A stretch of DNA of 64,000 nt, taken from NCBI GenBank assembly GCA_031308135.1, contig JAHLJT010008756.1:104683271-104747270 (forward strand). The letters run 5' to 3'. Each line of letters begins with the position of its first letter. The first letter of the stretch is position 1. The stretch comes from Acheta domesticus (lineage: Eukaryota > Arthropoda > Insecta > Orthoptera > Gryllidae). This document shows, in pieces, positions 13,541-25,984 of this stretch. The translations under genes were made by a program, and so were the position numbers. The notes beneath the pieces are model-generated. The model did not search any database, was not told where the DNA came from, and worked only from the letters and a program-made list of their open reading frames with translations.

Positions 13541-13720
13541 CATCTAACATGCGTGAATGCTTGTTTGAGATTTCTCTTTCGTCAAACAGCTATAAAAACT
13601 GGGACGATTGTAATGGGAAGCTTCAGCTCTACTTTTCCCCGACCGGGAATCGAACCCGAGAACTGCACACGAGGAAGCTAGCACGCTCTACACGAGCTAT
13701 CCGAGGAGCACCTTGGGTAA
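13540..13720 (-). mobile_element. tRNA-derived SINE, minus strand
   Basis: The complement has an A-box-like GGATAGCTCGTGTAGAGC (13703-13686) and a B-box CTCGGGTTCGATTCCCGGTC (13660-13641). Its body reads GAAGCTTCCCATTACAATCG then TCCCAGTTTTTATAG. The body is shared with the diverged copy at 29370-29490. The head does not complete a cloverleaf with a matching acceptor stem, so it is a SINE rather than a tRNA gene. Confidence 0.6.
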
Positions 13721-13839
13721 ATGTATGGCCAAAAATTAAATCCTCGCACTTTTCTAAACAAATTAGAGTCCGATTCGCTCAGCCGGGGAGCGACGAAAGG
13801 AGCGGACAGAATTATTAAAGTCGCTGTTGTGCTGGATCC

Positions 13840-14310
13840 TGGCGGCGTATAGTGGAGTCCAAAAATTATCGGTAGCTCCCCGAACCCAGGTGATACTAAA
13901 TTGGAAAATGACTGACTTTCGTTAGTCGAGACCCATGTCGAGACCTCATGATCCACGACAGCGGTCAAGCTTCCAGTGCTCGAGCGTTGGAGAACAACAA
14001 TGATCATAGCTTGGGTGGTGTAACGGGTGGTGTATCGGACTGTTACACCCAAGTTCGCGGGCTTAAACCCGATAGAAGCTGTGGATTTTTAAGAGGTAAA
14101 AGGTCCTTCGGTACACCTTCCTTCGAAGGGGAAGTAAGGCCAGCAGCCTTTGAGCAAAATTCAAATCGCCAGTTTCGTCGGCCGAGTGATACCTTCTTTC
14201 TCTGCCAGAAAGGGAAACGAGCGTAGCTGAATTTGCATGGTCAGGCGGAAGAGCAGACCTCATGGCCTGATCCTAGCCTCGGAAAATAAAGCATCGTTGA
14301 TTGATTGATT
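13840..14310 (+). mobile_element. SINE-like element with TTGA repeat tail
   Basis: A tRNA-like segment GGTGTATCGGACTGTTACAC then GCGGGCTTAAACCCGATAG (about 14029-14075) is followed by a body with CTTCCTTCGAAGGGGAAG (about 14119-14137). It ends with a (TTGA) microsatellite tail at 14297-14310. Such tails are typical of SINEs mobilised by a LINE. The 5' limit is uncertain. Confidence 0.5.
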
Positions 14311-16700
14311 ATCTAGATCAGGGGTCCCAAACGGGTCGGTATCGAACTCCTGAAAAATCCATGAAATTTTGAAGTGCGTCAATGATAACCAAGGGGTCGA
14401 TGGGGGATCTATAGCCGAATATGAACCTTCAATTGATAGGTAAAATCATGATCTCATTGATTAATAATTATTTGTTTACTGATATAGAGTAACAAAACAT
14501 AATAATAAATGACAAAATTCCTGCTATTCCTTCGTATCCGTTGTTCATCAGGATCAGGGGCGTAGCTAAGTTGTTACCACTGGGGCACCGCACCGATCCG
14601 CAAGGGCTCTTAATAAGGATTTTGCTTACGGATGTCAGCAAAGAGTAAAAGAAGCAGCAATTCGTGCTTATTTTTTTCACTCTCTCCTTTTATTTATATC
14701 AGTTTTGAAACTTAATTTCACCTTTATTGCAGATAGGATCCCTATTTTGATATTCTGCACCGAGGTATCCGTAAACATAGCCACGCCAAAGCTTAGAATG
14801 TTCAGAAAACTCAGCGAATTATAACTATGTAATGTCAACAATATTCTATCTCTGAAGAAAATACTCCCCGCAACTTACCTCCTACAATCTGTTGGAAAAT
14901 CACAAGATACGCCGAAGAAAATTGCACTTCAGTGCAGAGCTACAAAATCTTTTCACAGCACAACTAACTGACAATGTTCACCTCGGGAACTTTAAAGACT
15001 GAAGTGACCTACCGTTGAGGGAATGCTATGATGTTGATAGACTACGTTAGTTTTTCAATCACTCGACAAATGTCAACACTATACAGAGGCGAAAATCTTG
15101 ATATCTCATTTTTCTACCGTATCTCATGATCCTACTTCTTCCTCTATTTCCTCACGTGCTTCCGTTTTCACGTGCCTCACTCAGCCTGCTATCAAATGAG
15201 TTTTGGAATTTTTAGGGAGGATCGCCTAGTGCCCATTACGTGCTTTTCGTGCTCAGTCCGATAAATCGTGCATCTTTACGTTCACAGGAGATTCTTCATG
15301 AGCATCTTTAGTGCCTATTGCAGACACCTTAACTGCAAAATACTAACATAGAAAAGCAAAGAAGCTCGCAACTGGCGAGTCATTTTAGTAGATTTACGGC
15401 AGTAATGGCCATTCTCGTTCAGGTTTGTCAACTGCTTTGCAAAGTGCAGCAACGACTTGGGGAGATCTTTGAGAGAAGAGGCGATGTTCTCGCGGATTGC
15501 AAAGGAGTATGGAAAAGTAAGAAGATCTCATTGACTGCCTTAAGCACACGTTGAAAATTTGCACAGAATCACCACGGAACAAGAGGGAGCCTTATTGCTT
15601 GGTATGCCCACTACTTCAGGGCGCATTTAGCGTTAGATGTGCACATTCAAGGAAAGGTGAGGGTCCCGTTGTGCTCTTTACACAACCTCAAAATTAGTAC
15701 CAAAGGAGTCGTTTAGTTAACACTCCGCAATTAGCAGACAATCATAACCATGTTTTAAGTTTGGCTTGTTAAAGAACTTGCAGCGAACAATTCGAAATGT
15801 TCATACAAGACTTTCTCACAATCGTCGTGGTTGTATGTCTACAACTTGATTATCGGAAACGAGTGCTAATTATGTCATAACGTATAACACCTGGTGATGT
15901 AATGCAGAGATGTTGAAGAGTGGTTGAGATTTGGCAATTTCTATGTTTGCAAGAAACGTGAGCTTACAGAAACATTCTACGACTTGAAATTTCTTCTGTA
16001 CGTATGATTTTCTGCAATAAAGTTTTTTCAACGCATTCCCTCATAAAAAGTAATTTACTTTGATGCTTTCTGCATTAGGACGAATATTAATAAATTCAAA
16101 TGTTAATGATGTTCTGTAATTCATTGATTTTGGAATAAATGCAGAATTATTAAACAAAACATTTTGTATGTGATTCCTGAGTGTCTTGCGAAAGAGTTCT
16201 CGAGTTAAGGGAAAACATTTGTAGGCAATGTAATGCATAAATGTTTTGAATTTTTTCAATATTTTAGCCAAGTAGTCAAAGGCAAAGGTACACCTTCTTT
16301 AGGTATCTTTCACTGTTGCTAGAATGTTTATTTATAATACGAGAGTATTTATTGAAGAAATTATGAAAAGTTCTAAGAGCTTTTAAGTTTTCTTTTTGCC
16401 ACAAAATATTTCACAATTTTCGTGCCTTGAAGGGTATAGGAATCTGTGCACAGAAAAATATTGATATTAGAAGAAAATATTATATTCCCATGTGGGCGAC
16501 ATTGGCGAAAATACAGCATGTAATCTTGTATAATGTACGGATTTTTTTTTTCGGAATTACTTGATGTGGATGTTGGTGAGTTAGAAAATATTCGATCGAT
16601 TTGAAACCCCATCAGGAAAACTTCTTGCGAAGCGACTTATCTCATTTCAAACGATAATAACAAGTTCAACATCATGTTGTCAATGAGAGTGAAATAGTGA
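14311..16700. other. Intergenic sequence, no gene recognised
   Basis: AT-rich with scattered repeat-like words (GGGGCGTAGCTAAG at 14548, typical of degraded transposon ends). No coding signature. Confidence 0.5.
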
Positions 16701-17805
16701 GACGTGATGTAATTCGTACTTTGTTGAGTTTGACGTTGGCATTGTCTTTTGTGGGGAATGTTAATATATTTTGTTAGTAATTGGCATTAGAACTCTCGAA
16801 AAATCGACTTTACATCAAAACTAGAGTTGGTACTCAATATTGGCGTTGGATGTTGATGCTGAAGTTGACGTTGGTATTTGAAGTTTGTGTAGCTTTAGCT
16901 AGAATTGACATTGAGTTCTTTTTTCCTTTTCTTCATATGACAATAGAATTATGTAACCGCTGTAAGTGATACTAGTAGTTTGCTCAGCTTTCTCTATAAT
17001 GCAATGTTGACACCAAACCGACATGATGAAGATGACTGTGGTATTAATGTTGAATACTGGTGTTGGAGTTGATTACAGCTGTTTAGTTGATGGTGGAAGT
17101 TATATTGTTTCCCTTATTGATGTTCTTTTTGCTTGTTTAGGAAACAGTAACGATCTTCTGTTAGTATTCGAGTTATCTTTGTCAACGAATCATCGTTAAC
17201 TCTGAGATTGACTTAAGAGGCGGGGGTGACGGGGTGATACAACGGATATGGTACTGGAGTTCGACATAGCTTTCTGGTGTTGTAATCGATGGATTCGATT
17301 TTAGAGACAGCATTGACATTTTTGAATAATAATGAACAAGATTTAGTAAATAACACTCGTGTTCACATTTATATGAACAATCGTTACCACTGAATATAAC
17401 AATGATGTCCATGGAGTATTTATAGTGTGATCCTGGGCCAAGAAATGAGAGATGACGTTGATGATAATGTCTTTTCCTGGATACCCATATTCACTTTAGC
17501 ATTCTCAACCAATGGACGTCAATACTGAAACCGCCATTGGCGCTTATTGTTCCGTGATATTGGTGTAGACTATCAGCATTGGGAAATCCAACTTGGATGT
17601 TCTCGTGGATACTGTTGGCGTTAGAGCCCGCATTGACGACTTTCAAGTGGTAATTTTCCTGTGTTATTGACACACGTATTAACGATAGCATTGTCGATGA
17701 ATGGACGTTGAAAACGAAAGCACAACTGGCGCTTATATGGCATTGTCGCGAGGTATTGCCGTTGACAACGGGCATTGGGAGTTGACCTCCATGGCGCCAA
17801 CATTG
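16700..17805 (+). repeat. Decayed GTTG-rich tandem array, left part
   Basis: Imperfect units of roughly 190 bp are recognisable: AATGGACGT...CTGGCGCTTAT recurs at about 17510-17550 and 17699-17735, together with repeated GTTGGCGTT / CATTGACG words. Older units towards 16700 have decayed. The array resumes at 19665 beyond the inserted family A copy. No coding sequence is recognised. Unit length is a by-eye estimate. Confidence 0.45.
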
Positions 17806-17810
17806 GCGTT

Positions 17811-19650
17811 TTTACTTTCTCCGTATATAATACGTATATACGGAGTAATATGCATAGTATAGGGAAAGTTATGTAATGCAGCGCGAAAAAATGGCGAATT
17901 TTCGGCAGAAAAAATTCCGTTGTCGGGCCGTGATAACGGAAATGTGGATAAATCCAGTTGCTAAATTAAGAAAAAGAATCCTCTAACATGTGATGTAACC
18001 AGACAATCTCTTTTGTGGCTCCTTGATACCGAAAAACTAATTGAAAGCAAAACGTCCGTCTGTCTGCCGGTGTATATGAAGAGCACTATAGTGTGATTTT
18101 TCTAACTGTGCCCCTCAAGCCCTTATGTCCACGATGGAATATCACACGGCATTTCGCGTTTCTCCGTTGTGCCGCTAGAAGTCGCATTATCGCAAACACT
18201 GCTTGATACGGTCGCGATTATGCGATACCTGGCGTTACGACTGAGAACGTCGCGAAATACCGTGACGTATTCCATCCTGAAGACGGGTCTTCAGGGGCAA
18301 AGTTAGAAAAATTGCAGCATAATGCCTAAACTATGGGTATGATTTTTTCCAAATTGAAGTACCTTGTCTATCTGACCTGAGTCGAAGTTGTGAGTCTAAG
18401 TTTTTTAAAAACATAATTAATATTTGGGGGTTCTTTACATGAAGCCCCCTCGGACATTTTCAAACTTTTCTGAAAAACGGCTCCTAATTTTTTCTTTAAA
18501 TTTCTTGTGAAAATAGAGTAAAATACACTTGTAAAGGCGGCATTGGTCCGATTTTCATGGTTAACTCCAAATTTTTGATAATTGCGAAAGTTTGAATTTA
18601 CAACGGCGTCTTCCTACAACTACAAAATTCAAAATAGAGATTTTCCCTTCAAATGAAATTTATTGTCCATAATTATTTCTTTCATTAAATTTTTGTATAT
18701 TTTTTGAAAATGTTAGTAGTTTTCGCGGAATGTTGCGTGCAATATGTGCTATTTCAAAAAGTTACAAAATCAAGATTTTCTCAAAAACGGCTCCAAATTT
18801 TTTCTTTAAACTTTTGGTAGGGATAGTGCCTTATGTACTCTTTGAGATGTCATAAACGCACAATTACACTATTATTTCTTTTTTTCAAAAATTACAAAAA
18901 TTTAATTTTTTGACTTGTCTTTCACATCGTTAATACTTACATTAGCATCAAATAGTTCCGTTATTATATTTATGAGATGTGTTTTAAACAATGTCATATA
19001 AAGTTTCTCGAAAACACTATGATCTGAAGTTTTCTGTGAAAACTAACTAAAAGTTCCGCATTTTCAGAAATGCCCAAACGCCATTTTCTCATATATTGCT
19101 CCAAATATTTTCTTCCAACTTTGTGGTAATTGTACTCTTTAATACGACGTAAGATAATATTGGGGTATTGTTTTTTTTTTCACTTTTTTTTCAAAAATTG
19201 CACAAATTATTTTTTTGAAAGATCTGTCACGCTGTTAATATGCACATTTCCAGCAATTCGTAAACACTATTGTATTTGTGAGTAAAAGTCAGTAAAATGA
19301 CTTCTAATGAAGTGTTTCGAAAACTCAAAACTTTTGTGTGAAAAGAGCTTGAAATTTCGAATTTACAGGTTGCGCATAAACGCCATTTTCTTAAAAACCG
19401 CTTCAAATGTTCCAAAGAAAATTGCCAGTTAGGACGAAGTTTCACTGTTTTTTAATATTCTTAAAATAATATTTCCGTTCTACTATTAGGAAACCGAAAA
19501 ATTAAGAAAATGTCAAAAAAATGTACTTTCCGAGGCGATGGATGGCAGCTGACAAGAGTATGTGGCAAGACCGAATAGGTAGCCGCGACCAAAGAAATAG
19601 ACAACTAATACGGAAAAGTCTGTGCCATTCTGTAGCACCACTAGTTAATA
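17811..19650 (-). mobile_element. Repeat family A, reverse-orientation copy inserted in a tandem array
   Basis: The reverse complement of this block follows the copy at 9640-12020 almost end to end, from ACTAGTGGTGCTACAGAATGG (complement of about 19650-19630) to the TTTTTACTTTCTCCG end at 17811. It carries a 243-bp MITE (18083-18325) near the GGACAGACGG-type segment. The decayed GTTGGCGTTG-type array resumes on both sides (up to about 17805 and from about 19665), so the element inserted into that array. Confidence 0.6.
18083..18325. mobile_element. MITE with long terminal inverted repeats, nested in repeat family A
   Basis: The two halves are near reverse complements: GCACTATAG...ATTTTTCTAACTGTGCCCCT on the left pairs with the complement of AGGGGCAAAGTTAGAAAAAT...CATAATGC on the right. 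Pairing continues inward through GATGGAAT and CGGCATTTCGCG-type blocks to a centre near 18200. The right junction is sharp because CCTAAAC of the family A consensus resumes at 18325. There is no ORF. TIR length suggests a foldback or MITE-type non-autonomous DNA element; the target duplication is not clear. Confidence 0.6.
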
Positions 19651-19664
19651 TTAGCATGCTTTAA

Positions 19665-19880
19665 CGTAACTTGTTAAATCACACGTATTAATGTTATCAT
19701 TGTCGACGCACGAACGATAATACTGAAAGTGACATTAGTACTAATAGTGAAATGTCCCGTGGTGTCGGCGTTGGAAATTGTCGTGGATGGTGTTGGCGTT
19801 GACGGCGCCGGCGGCGTCCACCGGGGCGGTTGCGGCTGCGGCGTCGGCGTCGGCGTCGGCGCCGCGGGCGCTCGCGTGAC
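19665..19880 (+). repeat. Decayed GTTG-rich tandem array, right part, grading into a GC island
   Basis: CACACGTATTAATGTTATCA then TTGTCGACG at 19680-19710 matches CACACGTATTAACGATAGCA then TTGTCGATG at 17670-17700, so this is the continuation of the array interrupted by the family A insertion. It ends in GGCGTTGACGGCGCC and a run of GGCGTC units (about 19839-19860). Confidence 0.45.
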
Positions 19881-20135
19881 GGCGCGTCCACGCATGCGGG
19901 TCGCGCCTCTCGCGTGCCTCGCCTCGCCTCGCCTGGGCCGGCGCGCCTGCCTGCCTGCCCGCCCGCCCGCTCTCCCGCGCTCTATCGCCTCGCGCGCCAC
20001 GCTCCCGCCCCGCCCCGCCCCCCGCAGCCTCCGCCCCCGCCGCGCCCGCGCACGCACCCGCTGCTCGAGCACGGCGCCAGACACCCTCCGCCGAGCGGGG
20101 CAGGGCGCCGCTGGCGGGGGCGGAACGCAAAGATA
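19880..20135. promoter_or_regulatory. GC island
   Basis: CpG-rich and Arg/Ala/Pro-coding in every frame, with CTGCCTGCCTGCCCGCCCGCCC-type short runs. Continuous with the GC-rich end of the tandem array at 19790. No domain is recognisable in any frame. Confidence 0.35.
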
Positions 20136-20609
20136 TGGCGTATGCGCGGCAGTTCGGTAGCTTGATAGCGTTGACGATTCTGTACATTTCAAGCATTTTT
20201 TTCAGTTCGTTACATGAGAATTTAATTGACTACTAATTATACTGAAATACAGAGTATTAGATTATGTCGATAGAATTTTCTCGTGTGTATTTTACTAGTG
20301 CTGTTAATTTGATATTTATCATGTACTTTCAGGAAAGTGTGTGGTACTACAGGTTTCGTCACAACACAGTATTTAAAATGAAACCTGCCTAAGAAATTTT
20401 TTCATAACATATTGAACTCTTTATTAACCTGTGCGAGGTACAACTCAAAATGTATTTTCGACTGTTCTCTTTGTGTTTATGCTAAACACAATCATTTTAG
20501 AATTCATTTATCTACTTGTTTGGTCGTCATATCATTTCTAGAGCATCTCTTTTGTTTTGATTTTTTCTTCTAAACTGTTCCTCACTAACTAACCACATCC
20601 TCTCTGACC

Positions 20610-20660
20610 GTTGTCTCTCTCTCTCTCTCTTTCTTCTTTCTTTCTTTCTCTCTTTCAAAC
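20610..20660. repeat. (CT)n / (TTTC)n tract
   Basis: CTCTCTCTCTCTCT followed by TTCT repeats, just upstream of a GC island. Confidence 0.85.
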
Positions 20661-20809
20661 TCTCTTTTAGGCATGGGATGCGTAAGTGTCCTTTTCTTTT
20701 TGGCTGTTGATTTTCTTTCCATTCTTTACTACTTGCCTTTGTCTTGAGTCTGATTCTTCCTCCGTTCATTTACTCGTTCACACCTTCTCCAGTTTGTTTC
20801 CGCAACCCT

Positions 20810-21340
20810 TCTCCACTGCGCCGCTGTCGATTCCCCACCTCCCACCTTCCCCACCAGCGGCGTCGGCCACCATCATCGCGGCCGCCGCCTCCTCCGCCGC
20901 GCCGCGTCCGCAGCCGGGGCGTCCAGTGCCGGCGCCGCAGCCGCCTCCACCGCACCTCCGCGCCCCGCCCACCGCCGCCCGCCGCCCGCCAAGGCTTCGT
21001 GTGTGTTCTCGGCGGCGGCGGCGGTGGCGAGCGGAGCACCGCCTCCGCGCCCGGGCCCCTCCCCCCCCCGCGCCCCACGCCGCGCAGCACGCACGCGGGA
21101 AATTATTGGCGTCTACGTGGAGATTAAATACAGAACGCGCTGTGCACCGGCTATTTTCGGGGCGGCGCAGATGGTATCGCGAGCCTGACACGGCGACGCG
21201 CGCCTCCCGGCCCGCCCGCCCGCCCCACCGCCCAACCGCCCGCACCGCTTGCCCCGACGGGAGAGTCGCGGCGTTTCCCCAAATATTTTTAGTTCGTTGG
21301 AGCGTCTTCTTCCCCCGCCCCCTATTTTCGTGGGGACGAG
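20810..21340. promoter_or_regulatory. GC island
   Basis: CpG-rich, Pro/Arg/Ala-coding in several frames, the longest 265-273 codons on opposite strands. Without stops because of base composition, and with no family motif, these are not called as genes. The 21090-21190 part is less biased and more likely to be selected sequence (ATTATTGGCGTCTACGTGG near 21102). Confidence 0.4.
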
Positions 21341-21349
21341 GATCGTCGG

Positions 21350-22670
21350 ACGAAGCGGATCTTCTGCATCGACTATGCAGTTCGCTTGAGATCTTCTCCG
21401 CTTTGCGAGAGCTCCAAGTACTATCATTAGCAGAGATTCGCCTTTTTTGTGGCCCGGAGATGGGTTGCTGCGCGCGTACGTAAATTATAGTTATGAAAGC
21501 GCATAGAATATTCGTTTCACTACGGGAGTTCAACTTCCGGTCTGATGGTGGTCCAGTAAACGAGAAAATTGATTGTGAGTCGGGATCTATGCTACGCACT
21601 ACGTTTTCTTTTCTAACTGCAACAATATTTCATTCGATTGCGTTTAAACAAATCACATTTTTGCTTTTTTGGCACCAAATTAAGTGTTGAAAAAATGTTG
21701 AAAAAGTCAACATAATCTTATAGTTTGTGAACAATATCCAAAAATACATGCACATGTATAAATGCCATTGATGTGCAAAAGTGGTGATAGCAAAAGTTCA
21801 TGTGCTCAAAGGTTTCTGATAACATTAAGTTTTCAATTTAAATTCGAGTATTGTTACAATGTAATTGTTTTTAAACACGTCACATCGAGCTGTAAACATC
21901 ATGCTACTTATTATTCACAGGATTACGAAGAACGTTTAGAAATCATTTTGATGAGTTCAAGATCATTTCTGATTCAAAATTTTATTTCGAAACGATGGAG
22001 CAAGTAATCAGATTTTGGCGGAAAACATAAAAATTACACCAGTGAAAGAAATAAAAAAATTGTCTGCTGTCAGTGTCGATCGTATCAATGCTGATCGTTT
22101 AGGAATCAAGAACGAAATAACGTTCCATAAATATTGGTTTACCTGTACCGAACCCCGATGGACCCCGATGGAGTAAACATGCGGTATCTGTGCCTCGTTG
22201 CCCTACCGCACCTAGGAAAAAGGGAGAAAGGATTCCAGGAATTCGAATTCAGGAATTCAGCCCCGTTCATCATATATGATTATTATATAAATGATAGATT
22301 TCTATCAGCATGTATAGTGGAATGTGTTTGTAATGTCAACGAAAGATCATGTATATTCAAGGGGGACCATTCTTCCGAGATTTGACGATGATATGCCTTT
22401 AACTAAGAAACTCTGTAAACTGATGGGACTAATGGTTGTGCTTAGGTCGATAAAATCTTGATATTTATAACCTGTCAATGTTTCCTTGAATTAGAAACTA
22501 ATCACACTAGATAATACTGAGTCTGGTGAATTCCAACTGTAACTAAATTCACACACTCAATAGTGTAATTAAAATTCATTTGTGGAATTAATCTGGAAGG
22601 TTAAAGCAAAATGGCATCGGGCACATCCCAGCAAATAGAGTGGGAATTGGCCTCCTTTGACACTGGCACC
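21350..22670. other. Intergenic sequence
   Basis: No gene recognised. Short frames only. CCCCGATGGACCCCGATGG is a local tandem duplication near 22155. Confidence 0.5.
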
Positions 22671-22674
22671 TCTT

Positions 22675-23240
22675 GAATTCCGGCGCCCGTGGCGCGTTGC
22701 TCGCCCTGGTCCCAACGCCGCCCCCGCCGCGCTCGCCGGCGCCCCAGCCTTTGTGCTCGCGCCGCGCTGCCCCGCTCCTCCCCGCCCCGCCTGCCCCCGC
22801 CCCGCGGCCGGGCCGGGCTGCGCCGGCGTTGAGCGGAAGGGCAGCCGCGGCAGCGGGGCGAGAGACGAGCCGGGCGGGCGAGGCGCGCCGGGAAGGGCGG
22901 GAAGATGTGAAACGCGCAACGCGGGGTGAATCGAACGGCGGCGGCGGCGAAGGGCGGCGGCGGCGGCGGCGGCGGCGGCGGAGGCGGAGGCGGGGCGGCG
23001 GCCGTAGTAGTAATGGTAATGGTGGGCGTGGGGACGGCGGACCACGTAGGGCGCCTCACATACGGGGGCGGGGGTGGAGGCGGTGGAGACGGCCGGTTGT
23101 TCGAGACTGACGCGGCGCAGCCGGCTGAGTGGAGACGGAGGTGTGGAGCGGGGCGGAGGCGGCGGCCGTGACGGCTCTGAGATATCGATTGTGCGCGGAT
23201 GGAGGCGGAGGAGGAGGAGGAGGCGGCGGCTGCTGGAGAC
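22675..23240. promoter_or_regulatory. GC island with (CGG)n
   Basis: CpG-rich with a CGG run at about 22957-22984 and GAGG repeats near 23205-23225. Long frames on both strands are low-complexity (poly-Gly, poly-Arg). G-runs make quadruplex formation likely on the + strand. Confidence 0.4.
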
Positions 23241-24780
23241 GTCCGAGAAGGTCGGAGTCTCAGCTCTCGCAGTTTGGAAAGGCAGGTTTTGTTCCCTGCT
23301 AAAGCCACTCGAGCCCTCTTTAATCGAATCGCTTTACAGTCTTAATCACAGATCATATACTTTTGAACTCGAGTATTTCCGAGTAGAAGAGACGTTGTTG
23401 AAAGCTTCACCACTAATTAAAAATGATGTACTACAATTTACACCAAGAACACTGATAATCTTTAGAAACACTCCCAATGAATACCTAGGACCCATGCATA
23501 CGAATATCTTTATTTTTGAAACGTCTCACATCCAGAATTAGAAAAATAACTTTAGATTAGGAGCTTTTGAAATCTGAGAACCAACAATTGCTAATGATAT
23601 AAAAATCTCAATAATTCTAAAGTGTTAATGTTATAATTGCAATCGATTTTAAACAGACTGTGGTTTTTATATTTTTCATGTTTTATTTATATATTTTCTA
23701 CATTACACATGGGCTCACAAACTTCAAAATAATTTTCTTTGTGCATGTATCAGTATAATACGTGTGAGCTTAGAAAGTGTATTTAATAAAAAATAAATAA
23801 ATGGAGCACAAATTTGAAGGTTTTCATATGATATAAGATAATTAAAAAATTATACTAAATGTGAAGTAAAATAACTAATGGTTATTCATTAATTTAACTT
23901 AAAGTTAGAAATAAACTGAGCGAGGTAAAAGGAACGACGAGTTACGTAGCACTGATAATATCAGGAGAAGAGGAAGCGACTGCCATAGAGCACAGGATGC
24001 TCGCAAAGTACGTCGTAAAGAAGGGCTATTTGGCACACCTGTCAGAACTATCTACGGAAAAACACACAAAAAATGAAAAAAATAATCACGTCGTAGGTTA
24101 TGTCACCTCTGATTCTGTTGAAAAACCAAGGCATGTAAAATGAGAAATGAGCAGAAAGCTAGTAATCTACAATGTTTCTGTCACTACACAGCTACATTAC
24201 TGTCAGTAAAAATAGTCCGAAGGAGAGGTTATAGTACTTATGTGAGTGATAATAAGGTTTAACGTTTGTGTAGAAGGTAATAACAGAATGTTTATAAACG
24301 GGTACATAAGCGACCAGAATAGTCTCTCAAATGAGTTGATGTCTATAAAAAAATTCGTATTCTATTATTTGCGAAATTTCTTTTTTGCACTTTTCGAAGA
24401 TAAGAGGAAGGCATTCATAACCTTACAAAGGGACGCAGTTCAATTGCAGTTTATTCCCATCTAAAACGAGCATATATCGTTCTCATCAAACCACATGTCT
24501 TGAGAATATATTTGTCGTGTAAAACTGCCGCAAATTGAATGAGCTGGTTTTGGTAGCGAACTACTGAAATGTAGTAGTACAATTTTCTCAAGAGATTTAC
24601 ACTCATTTTTAAGTCATGTCCTACATTTTCTTTTAATGAAACTTTCTTTAACAACTCCATGGTTTTCTGAGTCATAAACGTTCAGTCAGAAAAACGAAAC
24701 TGATTGAGTAAACATCATATTCAATATCCCACCATGTCCAAGACTCTTTACATTTCTTCATATATACATCACACAGTTGA
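23240..24780. other. AT-rich intergenic sequence
   Basis: No gene recognised. A plus-strand frame running out of the GC island to 23541 has no domain signature. Confidence 0.5.
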
Positions 24781-24784
24781 TGTG

Positions 24785-25065
24785 TGTGTGATGGGTGTGA
24801 GAGGGCTTCGGAGGCTCAACCTGCCTGTAGAGGAGGCGGCGTCGCGAGGTCGATTCGAGGGGCGGCCGGTGGCGGGGGCGGGGGCGGAAGCGCGTATTGC
24901 GAATGTGCAGTCGCGCTTCAGCGCTGACACCTCGCGCGGCGCCGCGCCGCTAATCTGCCTTTGAGCCGCTGCGCGCCGCGCCGCCTCTCCGCGCCCACAG
25001 AGCTCGCCCTCGACGCCCTCTCCGCCACCGCCTCCCACATCGCCGGCTCTGCCTAGTTCTACATG
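24785..25065. promoter_or_regulatory. GC island
   Basis: CpG-rich block, ending just before the hairpin at 25102-25150. No coding signature on either strand. Confidence 0.35.
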
Positions 25066-25101
25066 GCGATGGAATCGACGATCTGGGCACTCGATACATT
25101 A

Positions 25102-25150
25102 TTGATATATTTAGTGACACACCCAGGGAGTGTATCACTAAATATATCAA
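25102..25150. repeat. Perfect-arm hairpin
   Basis: TTGATATATTTAGTGA (25102-25117) is perfectly complementary to TCACTAAATATATCAA (25135-25150). CACAC/GTGTA extends the stem with one mismatch around a short CCAGGGA-type loop. It lies directly at the edge of the GC island ending near 25060. It could be a foldback relic or a structured RNA; nothing else identifies it. Confidence 0.6.
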
Positions 25151-25395
25151 CAGTCACCCCAGGGAGTGTATGTAATTTTGTTGCTACTTGCTCGGCATTG
25201 CTGCCTTTCAAGGTTGTTTATAGATGACTACTTCACTTTAGGGATAATCATCCTTATGGCTAGAGCAGTCCTCGTTCATTTGGTGACGTTTAGTTCAGGA
25301 GGTACTTAGATTACAAATTGATTCGAAGTGTTTTATTGGTATAATAGTTTAGTAGGATTTGCGTAGTTGAGTTTTACGGGGAGGGGTGAAGGGTG
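25150..25395 (+). repeat. Direct duplication, first unit
   Basis: From TTTGTTGCTACTTGCTCGGC (about 25175) to GTAGTTGAGTTTTACGGGGA (about 25385) this matches 25990-26210 with scattered substitutions and small indels. No coding capacity is seen. It may be a local segmental duplication or two copies of a dispersed repeat. Confidence 0.6.
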
Positions 25396-25984
25396 ATTAA
25401 ACACCCTTATATTCCCCAAAATAGTTTATACTACTTTTTCTATTTCTATAGTAACGAAATTCACTCAATGTCTTAGTTAAATACGAGATAAATAACACTA
25501 CATCAACAAATAAAAACAAATTTTAATTCATCATAAATGACAAAGTCTTGATAAGAAAACATCAAGACTGCTTGACACTACATATATAGCCTCACCCGAC
25601 ACCCAGAAAAATCAGTGTTGCATCTCTGGATATATGCAGGTACTCGTATTTATTCTTGAAATTCGAAATACTGACATTAAAACCCTGATATTTTTTTAAA
25701 ATAATGTTAGTTTAGATGATAGATTATGCTCTGTTTCGTTCAGGTTCCATTATCGTGATAATGATCTATTAAGGTACACTAAGTAGAAACTTGATCACAG
25801 TTCTCGTGACATTTTGATAAATCTATTTACTTTAGTGCTTTGTTATTATTTACATTAAACTGAAAAATAAGACCCCTAAACATCGTTCACCATTTGATGC
25901 GAATAGGATAAATGAAGGTTTAGAAAAAAACACTAATATAATTTAATTTAATTTTGCTTTTGATGCTTCTTTTTAAATTTGTTT

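Noticed and set aside
13640..13712. Functional tRNA gene on the minus strand
   Set aside because: Head of a SINE: body shared with 29370-29490 and no clear acceptor stem.
20686..21599. Long frames of 265 (+) and 273 (-) codons
   Set aside because: They overlap on opposite strands in a CpG-rich island where stops are rare, and have only Pro/Arg/Ala low-complexity sequence.
22569..23541. Frames up to 235 codons in the GC island
   Set aside because: Poly-Gly/Arg/Ala artefacts of CGG and GAG runs.
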